Under the pieces are notes generated by a model. That model worked only from the letters and a program-made list of their open reading frames with translations, did no database searches and was not told the origin of the DNA. 64,000 bases of DNA, taken from the NCBI GenBank assembly GCA_023935145.1, contig CM043698.1, positions 61,319,501 through 61,383,500 of the forward strand. The letters run 5' to 3'. Position 1 is the stretch's first letter; each line of letters begins with the position of its first letter. Below, in pieces: positions 24,801 to 36,583 of this stretch. Origin of the DNA: Bretschneidera sinensis (taxonomy: Eukaryota > Streptophyta > Magnoliopsida > Brassicales > Akaniaceae). The position numbers and the translations under genes were made by a program.

Positions 24801-27800
24801 TCAGGGTAAGGTGATAGATAATGAATCTAATTTTACTTTCTGTTATGTCCAAAGACTTGAAGATATATATATTTTTAATTATCTTTTTCAGATGAAACTG
24901 AAATCTTTCTAATGGAGAACACATGGAAGATTAAAAATTGAGGTTTTAATGTGATGGTGTGTTTTGTAACTAAGGGTATATATGGAATATTGATATTAAA
25001 GATATTTAGATAATTAATACGGAGTAGTATATAAGTAGTATCTTAGAAATTAAGTTCGAGTTAGTTTCCTATTTAGCCTATGTTTTAGTTTCCTATTCGG
25101 ATTATGTTGGGTGTCTATATAAGAGTACCTCTAGTAGAATTCTAGGGAGACCTGATTTGAGAGTTGAATTTGTTTGAAGATAACAAATTTGATTCTTAGA
25201 TCTAAGGTCCCTTTGTCTTCTAATCAATAATGTTATTAGTATCATCTTTGTTCTCCTTGTTCTTATATTTCCATCAATTTAAGGACAAACCCTACTTGTC
25301 CTACATTAGTTGTTATTAGAGCAAACTTCGATTTTCAACAACGAAATTTGGAAAGAAATTTGTTTCTCACTGATAGTGAAATTGGACACAAGAACAGAAA
25401 GCTATCACTTGTGTGAATAGTACCAAAATTTGTAAAATCTCTAAATTCAAGAACTGATTGGGCACGTGTGGGAAAAAAGGGTGAGAATTGCACAGATTTA
25501 ACAATTTGGATTCCCGTCAGCTACCGTCTGGAGAGTGCCCGTGTCGCCGACGACAACCCTCAGCCAAAAGTGGTGTGTACCATCTGGACCGGAGAACGCC
25601 AATCTCTCTGTTCCTGCCCTCAATGTTCCATTTTCCCATCAGGAACCCGCCGCATCAAGGCTGCAAAATTCCCCAAATATGCCCCTAAGGTTCGACGATA
25701 TCTGTCTCCCTTCTGCCATCACTGCCATTGCTACCAAAGCTGGACGTTGCCAATCCGTTCTGAAGAAGACCGGGCAGTATCTCACTGAAAAGTGACCTCA
25801 GGCACTACCAAACTATCTACTCGCATCTGCCGTTTTTTAGATCGACATCTTCCCGGAGTTTTCAGGTAAATCCTTTGAACTGAAACAGCTAGGTTGCTGA
25901 TCTCATCATCTGTAAAATTTGGTGACCAAGCCTTCGAGCTGTTCACCAGCTGTTCCTGATCTGAGCCATGAGACCAGTTTTCGACTGGGCCGAGCCATAT
26001 TGACCAACTGTTGACAGTTGACTTTGATCGGCATTTTTTTGGCAGAAATTTTCCTGGGATTTTTAAAAAAGTGATTTCTTTTTCTTTTTTATTTTCCTGA
26101 CGTAGAAAAAAAAAAAGCAAGTTTCTTTATGAACACCTTTAATTTTTAGTCCGTCTACTATGTCTATCTGCACTAGGGAAAATATTGAAAGTTTGAGAAC
26201 TCAACTTATTGTTGACACCACACGTTTGCATGAGTTGAGATCCATAAGGAGCAAGTATAGTTCTCATACCTTCACAGAGGAATATGTAGACCTTAAATTT
26301 CGGGTTCGTCATAATGAATGAAGGCTTTATGGTGGTTATGATCATTTATAATCATGCTTATGGTGGTTACAATGAGTATGATGAGCCTTTGATAGATGCT
26401 CTAACGGTTTATTTCAGCAAAGATTGAATATGAAGTCCCCAAGAATGAACCAGTACAACATAATGATGATTTTGTTTAGTATAGAGTATGTTGAGCAAGT
26501 TCAAGACTACAGTCAAGATAAGATTGAGGTATTGGTTGCTATGCAAGCTCCAATGGTTTATTTTATACTCCCGACTTGGTTTCATGCTCCTCCACAACAC
26601 ACTTTTTCAACAAATTTTTTTCACCTAATAGAAATTTCGAGATCTATGAGTTCCAAGATTATGTTTTATTTTTCCAATATTCAAAAGTCTTGATACTTCA
26701 CCATTTTTCAACTCGAGGTTTAGTTCTTTTGTAGTGGGGGAGAATAATGGAAAACACATGGAAGATTAAAAATTGGGGTTTTAATGTGATGGGATGAGTT
26801 GATGTTGATGAGAGTGAACTGCATACTAACCCTAAGGCTAGTAATCATATATAGAACATAAGAATGTAAAAATTCATGAATACTCTCAACACTACTAACC
26901 CTAACACTTCCCCTCAAATTGGAGCGTATATATGCACCAACTTGTTATAAATAGACCCATCCAGCTTGTTACAAATAGACACATCCAACTAGTTACAAAT
27001 TACATAAATACCCTGAAGACTCTAACCTTAATACTTCTAACACTCTCCTCAAATTGGAGCATATACATGCACCGACTTGTTACAAATGGATCCAATCCCA
27101 AATACAACAAGACCCATAAGAACAACCGTGGGTCAACAAGACCCAGCAACACAAGGTTAGGAAGACCCAACAACACTGATCAACGAGACCCACAACACTT
27201 GATCAACAAGATCCAAAACACGACAAAATTGGAACGGGTTGCTACCCGTGGTCAGATCGGGTCTTCGTTAACAATGCAAAACCACATTCGGGTCAGGTCA
27301 ACAAAGTTGGATGGAGTCAACTGATCCGGGCCGGGTCGGTCAATGGATCTGGGCCAACGGGTCAATGGATCTGGGTCGGGTCGACTTCATCAACCTAACC
27401 CATTGACCTTGTCTCCTTCAACAGCCGATACTATTGCAAAACCAAAACAACTAGGAGATGCTTGCAATGTAACTGTTGCTTTGACAAACTCCGAGAAGCG
27501 TCAGGACAATACGATTGGATCTCGATGATCAGAGCCAGCTGACGACGACGCACGGCAGACCTAGACGACCGGAAGCTACAGAGCTCGCAACGGTGACGAA
27601 GAAAGTCTGTGAGGGCTAGGTTGAGGCCGGATTTCACGCCGGAGAATAGGGGAACAGATTGAGTCTCACCGGAAAAGAACCAAAGCTGCAGCACCAGCTA
27701 GACCTGGTCGGAAGAGGGAACCAGAGACCACCGGAGAAGAAGACTGACCAAACAGAATACCTCGGAGATCACAAGAGAAGAGGAGAAACTGAACAGAACT

Positions 27801-28015
27801 CATCAGAGAAAACAGAAACAGTTGGAGAGGACAGAAAAGTGACTGGAAAACAAACAACGGACCAGAGAAGACAAACACACCAGAGAATGCCAGAGAACGA
27901 GCGGCACTCGCCGGAACAGGACATAGATGGCTGGTGATGGCTACCCTGGATCCCAAACTTGCTTTGGTACCGTGTTGATGTTTATGAGAGTGAATTGCAT
28001 ACTAACCCTAAGGTT

Positions 28016-28058
<43 letters not shown>

Positions 28059-28773
28059 GTAAAAATACATCAATACCCTCAATACTCCTAACTCTAACAC
28101 TCCTAACAGGATGTTTTGTAATTAAGGTGAAATATGTAATATTGATATTAAGGAGAATTAGATAATTAATACTATATCAGTAGTATCTTAGATATTATAG
28201 GATTAGGAATTAGGGTTTGAGTTAGATTCTTCTTTGGCTTATGTTTTAGTTTCTTATTTGAATTATGTTGGGTGACTATATACGAGCACCTCTAGTGGTA
28301 TTCCTTGCAGACCTGATTTGAGAATTGAATTTTGATTAAAGATATCAAATTTTTATAAAATTTGGTTCTTAGATCTAAGGTCTAAGGTACCTTTGTTTCT
28401 AAATTCTGACCAATAATATTCTCTAAGTTTATCTTTGTTCTCTTTGTTCTTATTTTCCCTTCAATTTAAGGACAAACCCTACTTGTCCTGCGTTGCTTCA
28501 CTGATTTGATTGTGTAATGTTCAGGAGGAAAGTACTTCTTAGTGATACTGTGGGCTTTATATCGGATTTACCTGTGCAGGTAACTGAAACCTTGTGCAGT
28601 TGCTTTGTCAATTATTAAGCATTGTCGTTGTTCGTCTTTATCACCGGTGGAATTTGCTTTTACAGTTAGTGGAAGCATTTCATTCAACCCTGGAAGAAGT
28701 GGTGGAAGCTGACCTCCTTTTGGTGTGAATTGATTGACTGCCCTCTTTCTTCTGGAGTTCGGGATTTTGCTTC

Positions 28774-28843
<70 letters not shown>

Positions 28844-29650
28844 TGTTATTTACACAATTGGACACATCTAATGGATTTTCTAATATCCGTACAGCATCTA
28901 GTAGACTGTACTGCCCCTAATCTTGATGAGCATCGATCCACAGTATTACAAGTTCTTCGACAAATAGGAGTGTCAGAAGAGAAGCTTCATAATATGATTG
29001 AAGTCTGGAATAAGGTACTAAAACGTACTCCTTCAAAAGTTAACAAATGAAAAAGAGAACAATTGATAGAATAGAGTTGCAATCACATGCAACTTCTAAT
29101 TTTACGAACTGCTCAGATTGATTATGAAGAGGAAATGAGGGATGATGAATATCTAGATGATGGGGAAGATGCTGAGGTCAGCAGTTTCTCAGGAGCAGAA
29201 GATGATGATGTGGCATCTAAGCCATCAGAGGCAGAACTGGTTGTTAATCATGGTGATGATAATGCTGAAGATACTGGTGGCATCATGTCTGAGTTGTCAG
29301 CTGGAGGTCTTGATGAGACTATGGATGACGAGCAAAATGAATACTCTGATGGCTGGCTGTTGTCAGGAGATGATCAGGACAATATGGATGAACAAGATGG
29401 TTCCTTGGCGTACAGGAATACTCCGGATGACAAGCAAATTAATTGCTCTGATGCGTGGAAGATGGAAAAAGATTCTCAATCTCAAGCTCAGCACTCTCCG
29501 CATGTTAAAATATCTGCCTTAACTGGAGTTGGCTTGCAAGAGTTGCTGGAAATCATCGACGAACAGCTAAAGACTCAGGATGAGAAGCTCAAGTCCCAGA
29601 GAGTTGTGGGAAGTAGTATTTTTGATCGAAAATGGAGACCGCCCTATTAA
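15887..29650 (+). CDS. HflX: HflX-family GTPase, organelle-targeted, 12 exons
   Basis: HflX GTPases bind the large ribosomal subunit and split stalled or idle ribosomes. Exons: 15887-16310, 16913-16971, 17100-17189, 17296-17408, 18131-18199, 19952-20096, 20186-20241, 24755-24805, 28525-28579, 28666-28722, 28895-29014, 29117-29650; together 590 residues. Residues 1-50 are rich in Arg, Ser and Leu without acids, suggesting a mitochondrial or plastid transit peptide. The HflX N-domain has PVLDRVGLIIEIFNAHA, then a Gly-rich linker (GRGSGGRGFISGAGETEL). GTPase motifs: G1 GYTNAGKST (296-304), G2 FATLDP (321-326), G3 DTVGF (343-347), G4 NKID (412-415, split by intron 11), G5 SALTG (546-550). Between G4 and G5 is a roughly 115-residue Asp/Glu-rich insert absent from bacterial HflX. 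All introns are GT-AG and in phase. Exon 2's 5' edge is chosen for frame. Introns 7 and 8 hold about 8 kb of transposons; the CDS is intact. Confidence 0.92.
18200..19951 (+). other. Intron 5 of the HflX gene
   Basis: A 1.75-kb intron between phase-2 junctions. It is T-rich with no recognised transposon or coding sequence; short ORFs in it (for example 19400-19708) have no recognisable domain. Ends are GT at 18200 and CAG at 19949-19951. Confidence 0.7.
20435..21116 (+). pseudogene. LINE ORF1-like remnant
   Basis: Two open stretches (20435-20719 and 20910-21116) begin MRFSEYAPRRKISIWLNKL and resemble the basic nucleic-acid-binding ORF1 of plant L1 elements. No zinc knuckle is visible and frames are interrupted. 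The assignment rests mainly on position before the endonuclease. Confidence 0.45.
21113..21830 (+). pseudogene. LINE apurinic-type endonuclease, broken
   Basis: Starts MIWKSISWNVKGVNDLTKK with the catalytic Asn of the SWNVKG motif. The catalytic Glu follows in CLHETKLEQVDEF. In-frame stops follow at about 21268 and 21372. The later part reads LPLSEGSFTWSYLRESPSFS and RINRFLVSACW, typical of the end of plant LINE endonucleases (normally ...SRIDRFLVS). This enzyme would nick target DNA to prime reverse transcription. Confidence 0.75.
21790..24372 (+). pseudogene. LINE reverse transcriptase and zf-RVT domain, broken
   Basis: The linker (21790-22311) includes ELWHCEGDKNTKYFHRMTDA. The polymerase has TFVTLIPKKKGASNIRDFRP (22448 on), then GLRQGDPLSPFLFTLVMKAL (22893 on), and the catalytic box as LLFADNMIVF at 23047-23076, where the usual FADD has become FADN. 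Downstream lies YLGLLLGARFKD and the C-terminal zinc domain FVWDASWDRILPIDNL with CFICKEKAEFVYHLLIDC (24270-24320). At least four stops or shifts break it. Confidence 0.85.
24913..25305 (+). repeat. 5' LTR of the intron 8 element
   Basis: 393 bp, matching the second copy after the nested TRIM is removed. Contains a TATA-like CTATATAAGAG near 25115 and the TTCTTA...AAGGACAAACC block shared by both copies. The second copy has small insertions, such as TTTTATAAAATT near 28350. Confidence 0.8.
26794..28108 (-). mobile_element. TRIM-like element nested in the 3' LTR of the intron 8 element
   Basis: Short LTRs at 26794-26906 (113 bp) and 27973-28108 (136 bp, longer because of a TA microsatellite) flank a 1.07-kb interior without protein domains. 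A perfect 5-bp duplication, GGATG, stands at 26789-26793 and 28109-28113. On the - strand a primer-binding-like GGTACCAAAGC follows the 5' LTR (27960s) and a purine tract, TTTGAGGGGAAG, precedes the 3' LTR start TGTTAGGGTTAG. The interior repeats the tract region (CAAATTGGAGC near 26918 and 27050). ORFs at 27659-27956 on both strands look like chance. Confidence 0.88.
28779..28842. repeat. (TA)n microsatellite in HflX intron 10
   Basis: Thirty-two TA units without interruption, 52 bp upstream of exon 11. Likely length-variable. A second TA run (about 28023-28056) lies in the TRIM LTR. Confidence 0.95.
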
Positions 29651-30298
29651 GGAAGATGGTGACGTAGCAGTTGAACAGTAGCATGCGTTATGTGATACCA
29701 TAGTTGAGACTCTTGCTAGTTTCAGGTGCGATCGAAAGATAGTTGAAGCCCGTTGGCATGGATGAACGATGGGTTAAAAGTCTGAAGAAATGCCCTTTAT
29801 TGCTTTAGTAACAGGAGAAGAATGCGTTCATGCAAGGGCTAAAAGAATAGTTTGTTAAGTGCAGCCTGTTGAGGTTCTCAGCTTTGCTCAGTATTCTGGT
29901 GACCTTGGAGAGAACTGATATAGCCATTATAGTCTATAACACATCCCCACACACCATCCAAACAACCCCCCCCCCCCCCTCCCCAACTTTTTTTTTTCCA
30001 AATGATTTCGTTCAATGTTCTTTGTGAGCGCCAAACAAGAGTCAGAACATGTGTAGAAAGAACAATAATTTTGTGGGCAAACATGTCACCGGAGGGGTAG
30101 CATGAAATATGTTCAGGGTGATTTTACATATAGGGTTTATACACCGTAGGCCCATTTTATTGCCTATGTATTACGTACCCCACATGACTACAGGTGTGGC
30201 CCATCGTTTGATTTTCCCTTGTGAGGAACCCATCATCCATGGTCGTTTGTCAAGGACTAAAACAGCCTTAAAAGATTTTCCAAATAGTGTTCATTAAG
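29651..30298 (+). other. 3' flank of the HflX gene
   Basis: Presumed 3' untranslated region followed by intergenic DNA. A C-run interrupted by T (about 29967-29981) and a T-run follow at 29968-29998. I see no other coding sequence. Confidence 0.5.
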
Positions 30299-30428
30299 CA
30301 ATGGCCCAAAACTAGCTGTGCTTTTAGAAGTCAGGGATATATATCTGTTGCAAACAATAATGTAATGGCCCAAAACTAGCTGTGCGATTAGAAATCATGG
30401 ATACATGTCTGTTGCAAACAATAATGTC
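30299..30428. repeat. Tandem duplication, period about 63 bp
   Basis: ATGGCCCAAAACTAGCTGTG occurs at 30301 and 30364, each followed by a TTAGAA(G/A)TCA block and CTGTTGCAAACAATAATGT. Two diverged copies. Confidence 0.85.
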
Positions 30429-32109
30429 CACCTTAAGTTCCCCTAATGGGCCCCGTACATGCCACGTGACAGTACAATTTTTATTTATGTTTGGTAAATG
30501 TTATCCGAATAAAAGAGTAGTCCTTGACAGAAATTCTTGTTTAGACATCAATGAAATTCTAATGCTCAATTTATTAAATATGGAATTCCATGCAAGATTA
30601 CATGTGGGAGAAATTTTTGTTCGGATTCGGTTTAAAGTTATCTTTTTAATTGAGTCACAAAAAAAATATACATAACAATAATTAATTTTTTTAATACGTA
30701 AGTTGCTAATGAAATTTTACATGATTAATGGTGAAACTTTCTTCGGTTCAAGCCTGTCTGGACAGGGATCTCTCTGCATGAAGGGATAATAACTTGTAAG
30801 AGCAATGTAGCCAACTGCAACCTCTAATATTAATGATGAATTGAATGATTAAAATCTAAGGGGTTTTGAGCAACTGAAGACAAAACTTCAGTGTCAAAAG
30901 TTTTGTTTCATTACATTATATGTTGCCATGCAAGCGTATAAATGCGATGCAAGTCGTAGGCCACCAAGAAAAACAATCACTTTCAAGCTAGGCTGGACTA
31001 AGTCGCCATATGTGGCACAAGAAAGGCAAGCTGCATGGCTTTGGTTGGGGATTGTATTTTGGATGAATGCAGCATAATTAGAAACTGGGTCGCTAACTGA
31101 GACCCTTTGATGTGTAAGTGAGGCACACTCCATGCTTCATTGTTAACAATTATTACCCACTTGGATGTACAAAACAACAAGACGATGATCGATCTAAATT
31201 AATTTAGTCGATTGAAAGAAACGGGCAAAGACCAAGACTTCCTTAATTAAATACGTACTACTAGCCATTGTTTTCAGCAGTGTTTGTTTTGGGCACGCTG
31301 GAAGTGCGATTCGGGATAGGACGAGCTAAAAACATCTCGAGTCGTAAACATTTAGGCCTTTTTTTCAATGGATGTATGTCTTTTACTACGTGGTGTATGT
31401 TCAGGTTTGGAGCGTATGTTTTTTTATGTCTTAGTAATCGGAGCGTATGTCTTGTTAGAGTTTTTTTTTTAAGCTTTAAAAAAAAATGTAAATCAAAAGC
31501 TCAAAACCATTCTCAAAATGAATAAAAACATAAGCCTTAATTACTGAGTTAGTTGTTCTTGTTGTGATATCATTACGCTTTATAAATATTTATTACATAT
31601 TATCTGATTTAATAATAACTACAAACTATTTACTTAATCATTTACAAGTTATAACAATACAAAAATAAAAATTATATATAATTTATATATTAATATTTAT
31701 AAAATTATAATTATAATTTATATACTCTTAGAAAAAGTATTAAAATTTGTTGAAATTAATTTATTTAAATAATAATAATTATTATATTATTTACGTTATT
31801 TTAATTAATTATTTATTTAAATTTTAAAACATTTCAACGTCTCAATTTTAGAACTTATGCATCACCCAATGTCTTCGCTTTTGAAAATACAATTACTACT
31901 GCTACTAATTTCATGACAACTTTGAACATCCTCTAACAAGAATAGTTTGACTTCTGAAATATATTAATTACAACTTGAATATAGGAAGTATGTTGCATTT
32001 GATTCATATTTTGGTTGAATTGTTCTCTTTCGAAGGGTCAATTTTAAGTTGGTAGCGGCAATAAATTGAGAGACAATCCAATTTCAATGCATAATACGAA
32101 TTTATTCAC
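30429..32109. other. AT-rich intergenic DNA
   Basis: No gene, RNA or clear transposon recognised. Short ORFs (30382-30675, 30894-31133, 31268-31525) have no recognisable domain or codon pattern. Confidence 0.5.
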
Positions 32110-32111
32110 GA

Positions 32112-32622
32112 TCAGGGTTTTAAATTGAGGGTGCGACTATGAGTATGGTCTCACAATGTTTATTATGACTGCGAATAATGCAGATGTTAAAATACACAGA
32201 TCACGATTGTGGTTTTTTTGTTTTTAAAATTTTATACAAAATAAAACAAATAATGATGGTAATCAAATAAAAATTAAAAATTAAAGAGTTACTTACTTTG
32301 ATTTTGAGATAAAATATGTTGGTCTTGTGGTTTGAGTAATTGATTTTGAGTTAAAATTAATTGAATTTTTTTTATTATTATATAATTAAAAAAACCATAA
32401 AAATGATTTTATTTTAAACCGCAATAAAGAATTCAAATCAGTCATCGTGGTTCATAATAAACTGCGACAGGCCCTTATTTTGCTTTTCGTAACTACAAAG
32501 TAATGTAATTGTTGTGAATGCTACAATTAATAATAGAGTCAATAGAAATTATAGAAGTTGCTGCTATCACTATATAGCAGCCGTTGCGTCGCGTATTCAC
32601 AATATTGATAGTTATATTTGCG
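32112..32622. mobile_element. Possible MITE-like repeat
   Basis: Begins CAGGGTTTTAAATTGAGGGT and ends near GCGTCGCGTATTCACAATAT. The GGGTTTTAAATTG...GCGAC start is common in plant MITEs. The two ends match only loosely when inverted, and I found no target-site duplication, so this is tentative. Confidence 0.3.
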
Positions 32623-34509
32623 AAAGTTTTTTTTTTTGAATAATCGATTTTTGAGATTTTAAATTCTTAAAACTTAGATTTTTTTAGAATTAATTTTTTT
32701 TATTATTTGAATATATTTAGAATTTAATATATCTAAGTAAAAACTTTGAAACGTTTTTAGTGAAAGTGAATTTAATTGCAATAATATAATTCATATTTTC
32801 ATCATTTTGCAATGATGTAACATTTATGACTTGCATTAATTTAACATCATAATTAATGTGAAACTTAAAATAAAAATTATTTCTTGAAGTTATAAAAACC
32901 TTTTAAACTACAAACAATTTTTTAAAAAAAATAAATATGTTTTAAAAAATTATTTTAAAGATAAGATTTTTAATATTAAAACAAAATTTTAATTTGATGT
33001 GTAATTTTTGTTTTCTCATCAGAACAAGAATTTAGATTTTTTAAATTTTTATACTTTATGGGAATTATGATTTTCATAAAAATTATAATTCTCAAGAATT
33101 TTTTCAAACGAACAACTAAAATTTGTCAGTTCCTTAAAAAAGCATCACTTCATTCACTCTAATTAAAATCGATATAGAAGTGGTTTCATTCTTGCAGCTC
33201 AAAACTTGTGTCTTTTCCCCACTGCCCACCATAATTTTTGTCCATGTTTAGAACTTCAACTTTTCAAGGAACATCAATTAATGCATTGTCTTGAACATAA
33301 AAATGTATTGTTTTGGGCATAAAAATGCATTGATTTCCAAATTTACCTTTTATATTACAACTTGCAATTATAAATAATACAAGAGTACGAGCTATTCAAG
33401 AAAAGTTAACAAACACATACTTTAATTTTTCAGTGTAAGAAAACTGACAAAAATGATGAGACCGATGAAATAAATAAGATGTTTGATTTTTATTTGCGAA
33501 AATAAATTTTTTTAATGTGAAAATATATATACATGTCTGGATAGTGTTTCTAAAAACAAATTTTTGAAAGTTGTTTTACGAATTTTCTGTAACCACTGTT
33601 TGTCAGAAAAGTTTAATTTTCCAAATTGAGTCAGTGGGTAATATTATTTCTCATAGACATTGGATGAAGGTTTTGATGACGCCTAACATACAGTAAACAT
33701 CACATCATTCCAAAATAGTATTATTGGAATCCTATTAGACCCAATTTAGATAAGAAGCAGTCGGCAAATGTAAAGTCTGAGAAAATGAAGTTGGGTTTAT
33801 CTAAATCCAGTCTCATGTTAATTCCATGCAAAACTAGTACACTACAACATTCAGGTTTTGACTACTTAAAGCATTAATACCCATTTTCCACCGTTGAATT
33901 TTCAATAGTCAAAGAAATTAATCAATTTTCTTTGCGTTAAAGTCAGTGTTTGAAACTCTCTGATGATATTAGATATATATAGAAGACTTGGGTTTCACTT
34001 CACCTGTCTGCAGCACTGAATTTACGTGTTCTGTTTGTCAGGGTAAGTGGGGAGAAATTCTTGAGATTAACAAGCCATGTGGAGACTTTTTTCCCCACTA
34101 CCCATTTACCCTATTGAGTTGACTCATGGTTATCTTTAGGTCAAAAATCTCTACCAGGATATATTAAGAATTATTTGATCATAGTTATCAATTATCTAAA
34201 AACTTAAGTTTATATCAGATTTTTTTTAATAGTTATTTTCGAGTTTTTCATATATGAGTAGCGGTTCTTGCTTGGTATAAAGATATTTTTCACTATCAAA
34301 TAATAATTTTTTTTATATTTTTATATATCCTCTCGTGTGCAAATAAATTAAAGAATTAAAGTTTTATATGTGAATTCCAAATGTAAAAAAGTTCAATTAT
34401 AAAAAGATAAAGTCTTCGGAGAAATATTGAACGAATTGAAAAGAGTATATCTAGAACTCAAAACCACGACTTGAAACTCTGATACCGTAATAAAAAACAT
34501 TTGAGTCAC
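32623..34509. other. AT-rich intergenic DNA
   Basis: Long T and A runs with no gene or repeat unit that I can define. A GATACCGTAATAAA motif near 34481 resembles a decayed primer-binding or SINE-type end but cannot be placed. Confidence 0.4.
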
Positions 34510-35065
34510 TAAGTATCTTAGAAGCTAACGGTAACTTAATTGTTAGTTTAGTTAGAATCGTTGTTTGTTATTGGACAAAAGATTAGAGCTCAAAATCCTA
34601 CTTACATCGAAGATAAAAAAGATAAGCAATAAGAAAAGATTACCTCCCATTGTGTAGCTTAACTTTAATATAAAAAATAAAAAATAACTCAATTATTTTT
34701 TAATACTTTAACAAAATGATGCATTTTCTTGTGATCGGAAAAGCTTACAAACAACGTCTTGTTGCTAAAAAAATTTTTACATGAGAAGTTTACAAGTATC
34801 TCATAAGCTTAAGGTAACTCAACTATGAGTTCTAGTTAACTTAATTGATATAGTTCATTGCACAAGTTATAGATCAATGCTAAAAATCTCACTAACATTA
34901 AAGATGAAAGAGATAAGTGATGAAAATATTTTTTTTCTTATCGTGTAGTTTAATTTTTATAAAAATAAAATAAAATAATTTAATTATTTTTTAATATTTT
35001 AACAAAACGATATGTTTTCTTGTGATGGAAGAAGTTTACAAAGGACGTGTAAGACCCTGTTGCTA
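34510..35065. repeat. Diverged tandem duplication, about 280 bp per unit
   Basis: Matching blocks occur in the same order in both halves: AATTATTTTTTAATA(C/T)TTTAACAAAA(T/C)GAT near 34693 and 34981, TTTTCTTGTGAT(C)GGAA near 34728 and 35013, and CTTACAAA/GTTTACAAA then GTTGCT at each end. The units have drifted strongly, so the event is old. Confidence 0.7.
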
Positions 35066-35140
35066 AAAATTTGTTATATGTGGGTATGTGTAGCTTTCGT
35101 TGACTACCCTGGCTAGATAGCTAGCAAGTATATGTTTAAC

Positions 35141-35141
<1 letters not shown>

Positions 35142-35188
<47 letters not shown>

Positions 35189-35190
35189 GC
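35142..35190. repeat. (GA)n microsatellite
   Basis: About 24 GA units broken once by a C at 35181. Peptide ORFs over it on both strands are artefacts of the repeat. Confidence 0.95.
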
Positions 35191-36583
35191 ATTCATGGTT
35201 GGGTTTAAAGAGGGGCCTACGTTATCCAAGAGAGGAAGCAAATGGTCCATAGGCGTGTCTCTTAGTGAAGATGATTTATTGGTTAACTTGAGTTTAAATA
35301 TCAATTTAAAAATTTCTTAATAATATTAATTTTTAAATTTTATATTTATATTAGTATTATTAATAAATTTTTTCAACAGATCTAAATAACTAAATTTAAA
35401 CCCGAGCTAAGTGTGAAGAATGGACTAACGTGAGCATCATGTTAGTTGTCACCAAATGGACTATTAGATCTCAAATTGGTCCCCAAATTAAAACCCTACA
35501 TTCTACGTTTACGTATTATGCTTTAAGAGGTTGTATGGTGGGGGCAAGAAAACAAGGGTTTCACATGCCCTAATAACCCTTCTTCTACTACAAACCACGT
35601 GGCCCCCTGTTGATCAATTATTAGTTTTCTTTACCCTTTCACATAGTTAATTTTTCTATTTCATAATAATTGTTTTTGAGACTGACCGATAAAATTAAAA
35701 CAATACTGTTACATAATTAAATGATTAGTTATTTAATATTAAATTATTAAAATAATTCTTTTTTTTTAAATGCATGAGTAGAGTTTTAAATTTTTTAAAA
35801 TTTACTTATTTTTAAATAATTAAAATTAAAATTGCTTAAAAAAACAACCGTGACAAAGAAAAAATATATTCGTTGTAAAGAGTGTCTCATTGAAGGCCTA
35901 ACATGCATAAGCCAAAAGCAAATCAAATGCGAGGCTGGTGCCTCATAATGGGCATAAGATAAGACAAAATCATATTTGCATTGTGCCCTTGTCAAGGGGT
36001 ACGTACCAAGTTTGCTTGATCAACAGAACTAATAATTATTTCTTGGCCTAGAAATAAAAGGGCTTCATGATCATTTAAAAATTTATCTCCATGTAATTTT
36101 ACTGACCTTAATCAAATTAGGGTACAATTAATTATGGTTTCATTATTAATTTGGGATTTTGCATGATGTCTTCATTTTTAGTTTGCTTCCCATGGCCATG
36201 CTTTGTGTTTGTCAAGCCAAAAGGTCACATATCGCATCAGTAAGGTCATTTTAGCCTTGTGGAAGGACCCATTTGTTGCATGTTAAGCAGGATTGAGGGA
36301 CCCTATTAACAGAGTTGTCCATGTATTACAAAAGCAAATAATTTTGATCAATATTATTGTAGTTAATCAAATTAGGGTTTTCTCACCCCCAGGATGGAAG
36401 AAACTGTTGTCTTTATCAAGCTGTTAGTCAAATTTCACTTTCAAGACTTGACATTTCATTTCATTTCCTTAATAAAAAAAGACTTGACATGTCTATTGTT
36501 TAGTCTCAAACAAAAAGCAATGACTCCACCCATATCCTTTGATGTTGATGGACAATAAATCTTTTAATTTATTTCAACAGGAT
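35191..36583. other. AT-rich intergenic DNA
   Basis: No gene or defined repeat recognised. A 66-codon - strand ORF at 35795-35995 has no recognisable domain. Confidence 0.45.

Larger units (their letters stand above)
24913..28492 (+). mobile_element. Small non-autonomous LTR retrotransposon in HflX intron 8
   Basis: LTR copies lie at 24913-25305 and 26748-28492, the second split by a nested TRIM. Both start TGGA(G/A)AACACATGGAAGATT and end near CCTACTTGTCCT(A/G)C(A/G). A primer-binding-like TTGTTATTAGAGC follows the first LTR (initiator-Met type TTGGTATCAGAGC, decayed), and a purine tract (GTAGTGGGGGAGAA, 26731-26744) precedes the second. The 1.4-kb interior lacks polymerase; a 53-codon scrap at 26160-26321 (MSICTRENIESLRTQLIVDT) may be a gag start. 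Outer flanks show no convincing target-site duplication. Confidence 0.8.

Noticed and set aside
25468..25795. Overlapping ORFs in the intron 8 LTR element
   Set aside because: Three overlapping frames of similar length, no domain, non-coding style composition.
27659..27956. Charged ORF on + and overlapping ORF on -
   Set aside because: It is inside a TRIM interior, with purine-rich composition and no domain; it is probably chance.
28680..29050. ORFs with long IYIYIY runs
   Set aside because: Translation of a (TA)n microsatellite in intron 10; only 28895-29014 is exon.
35113..35320. ORFs with RERERE or SLSLSL
   Set aside because: Translation of a (GA)n microsatellite.
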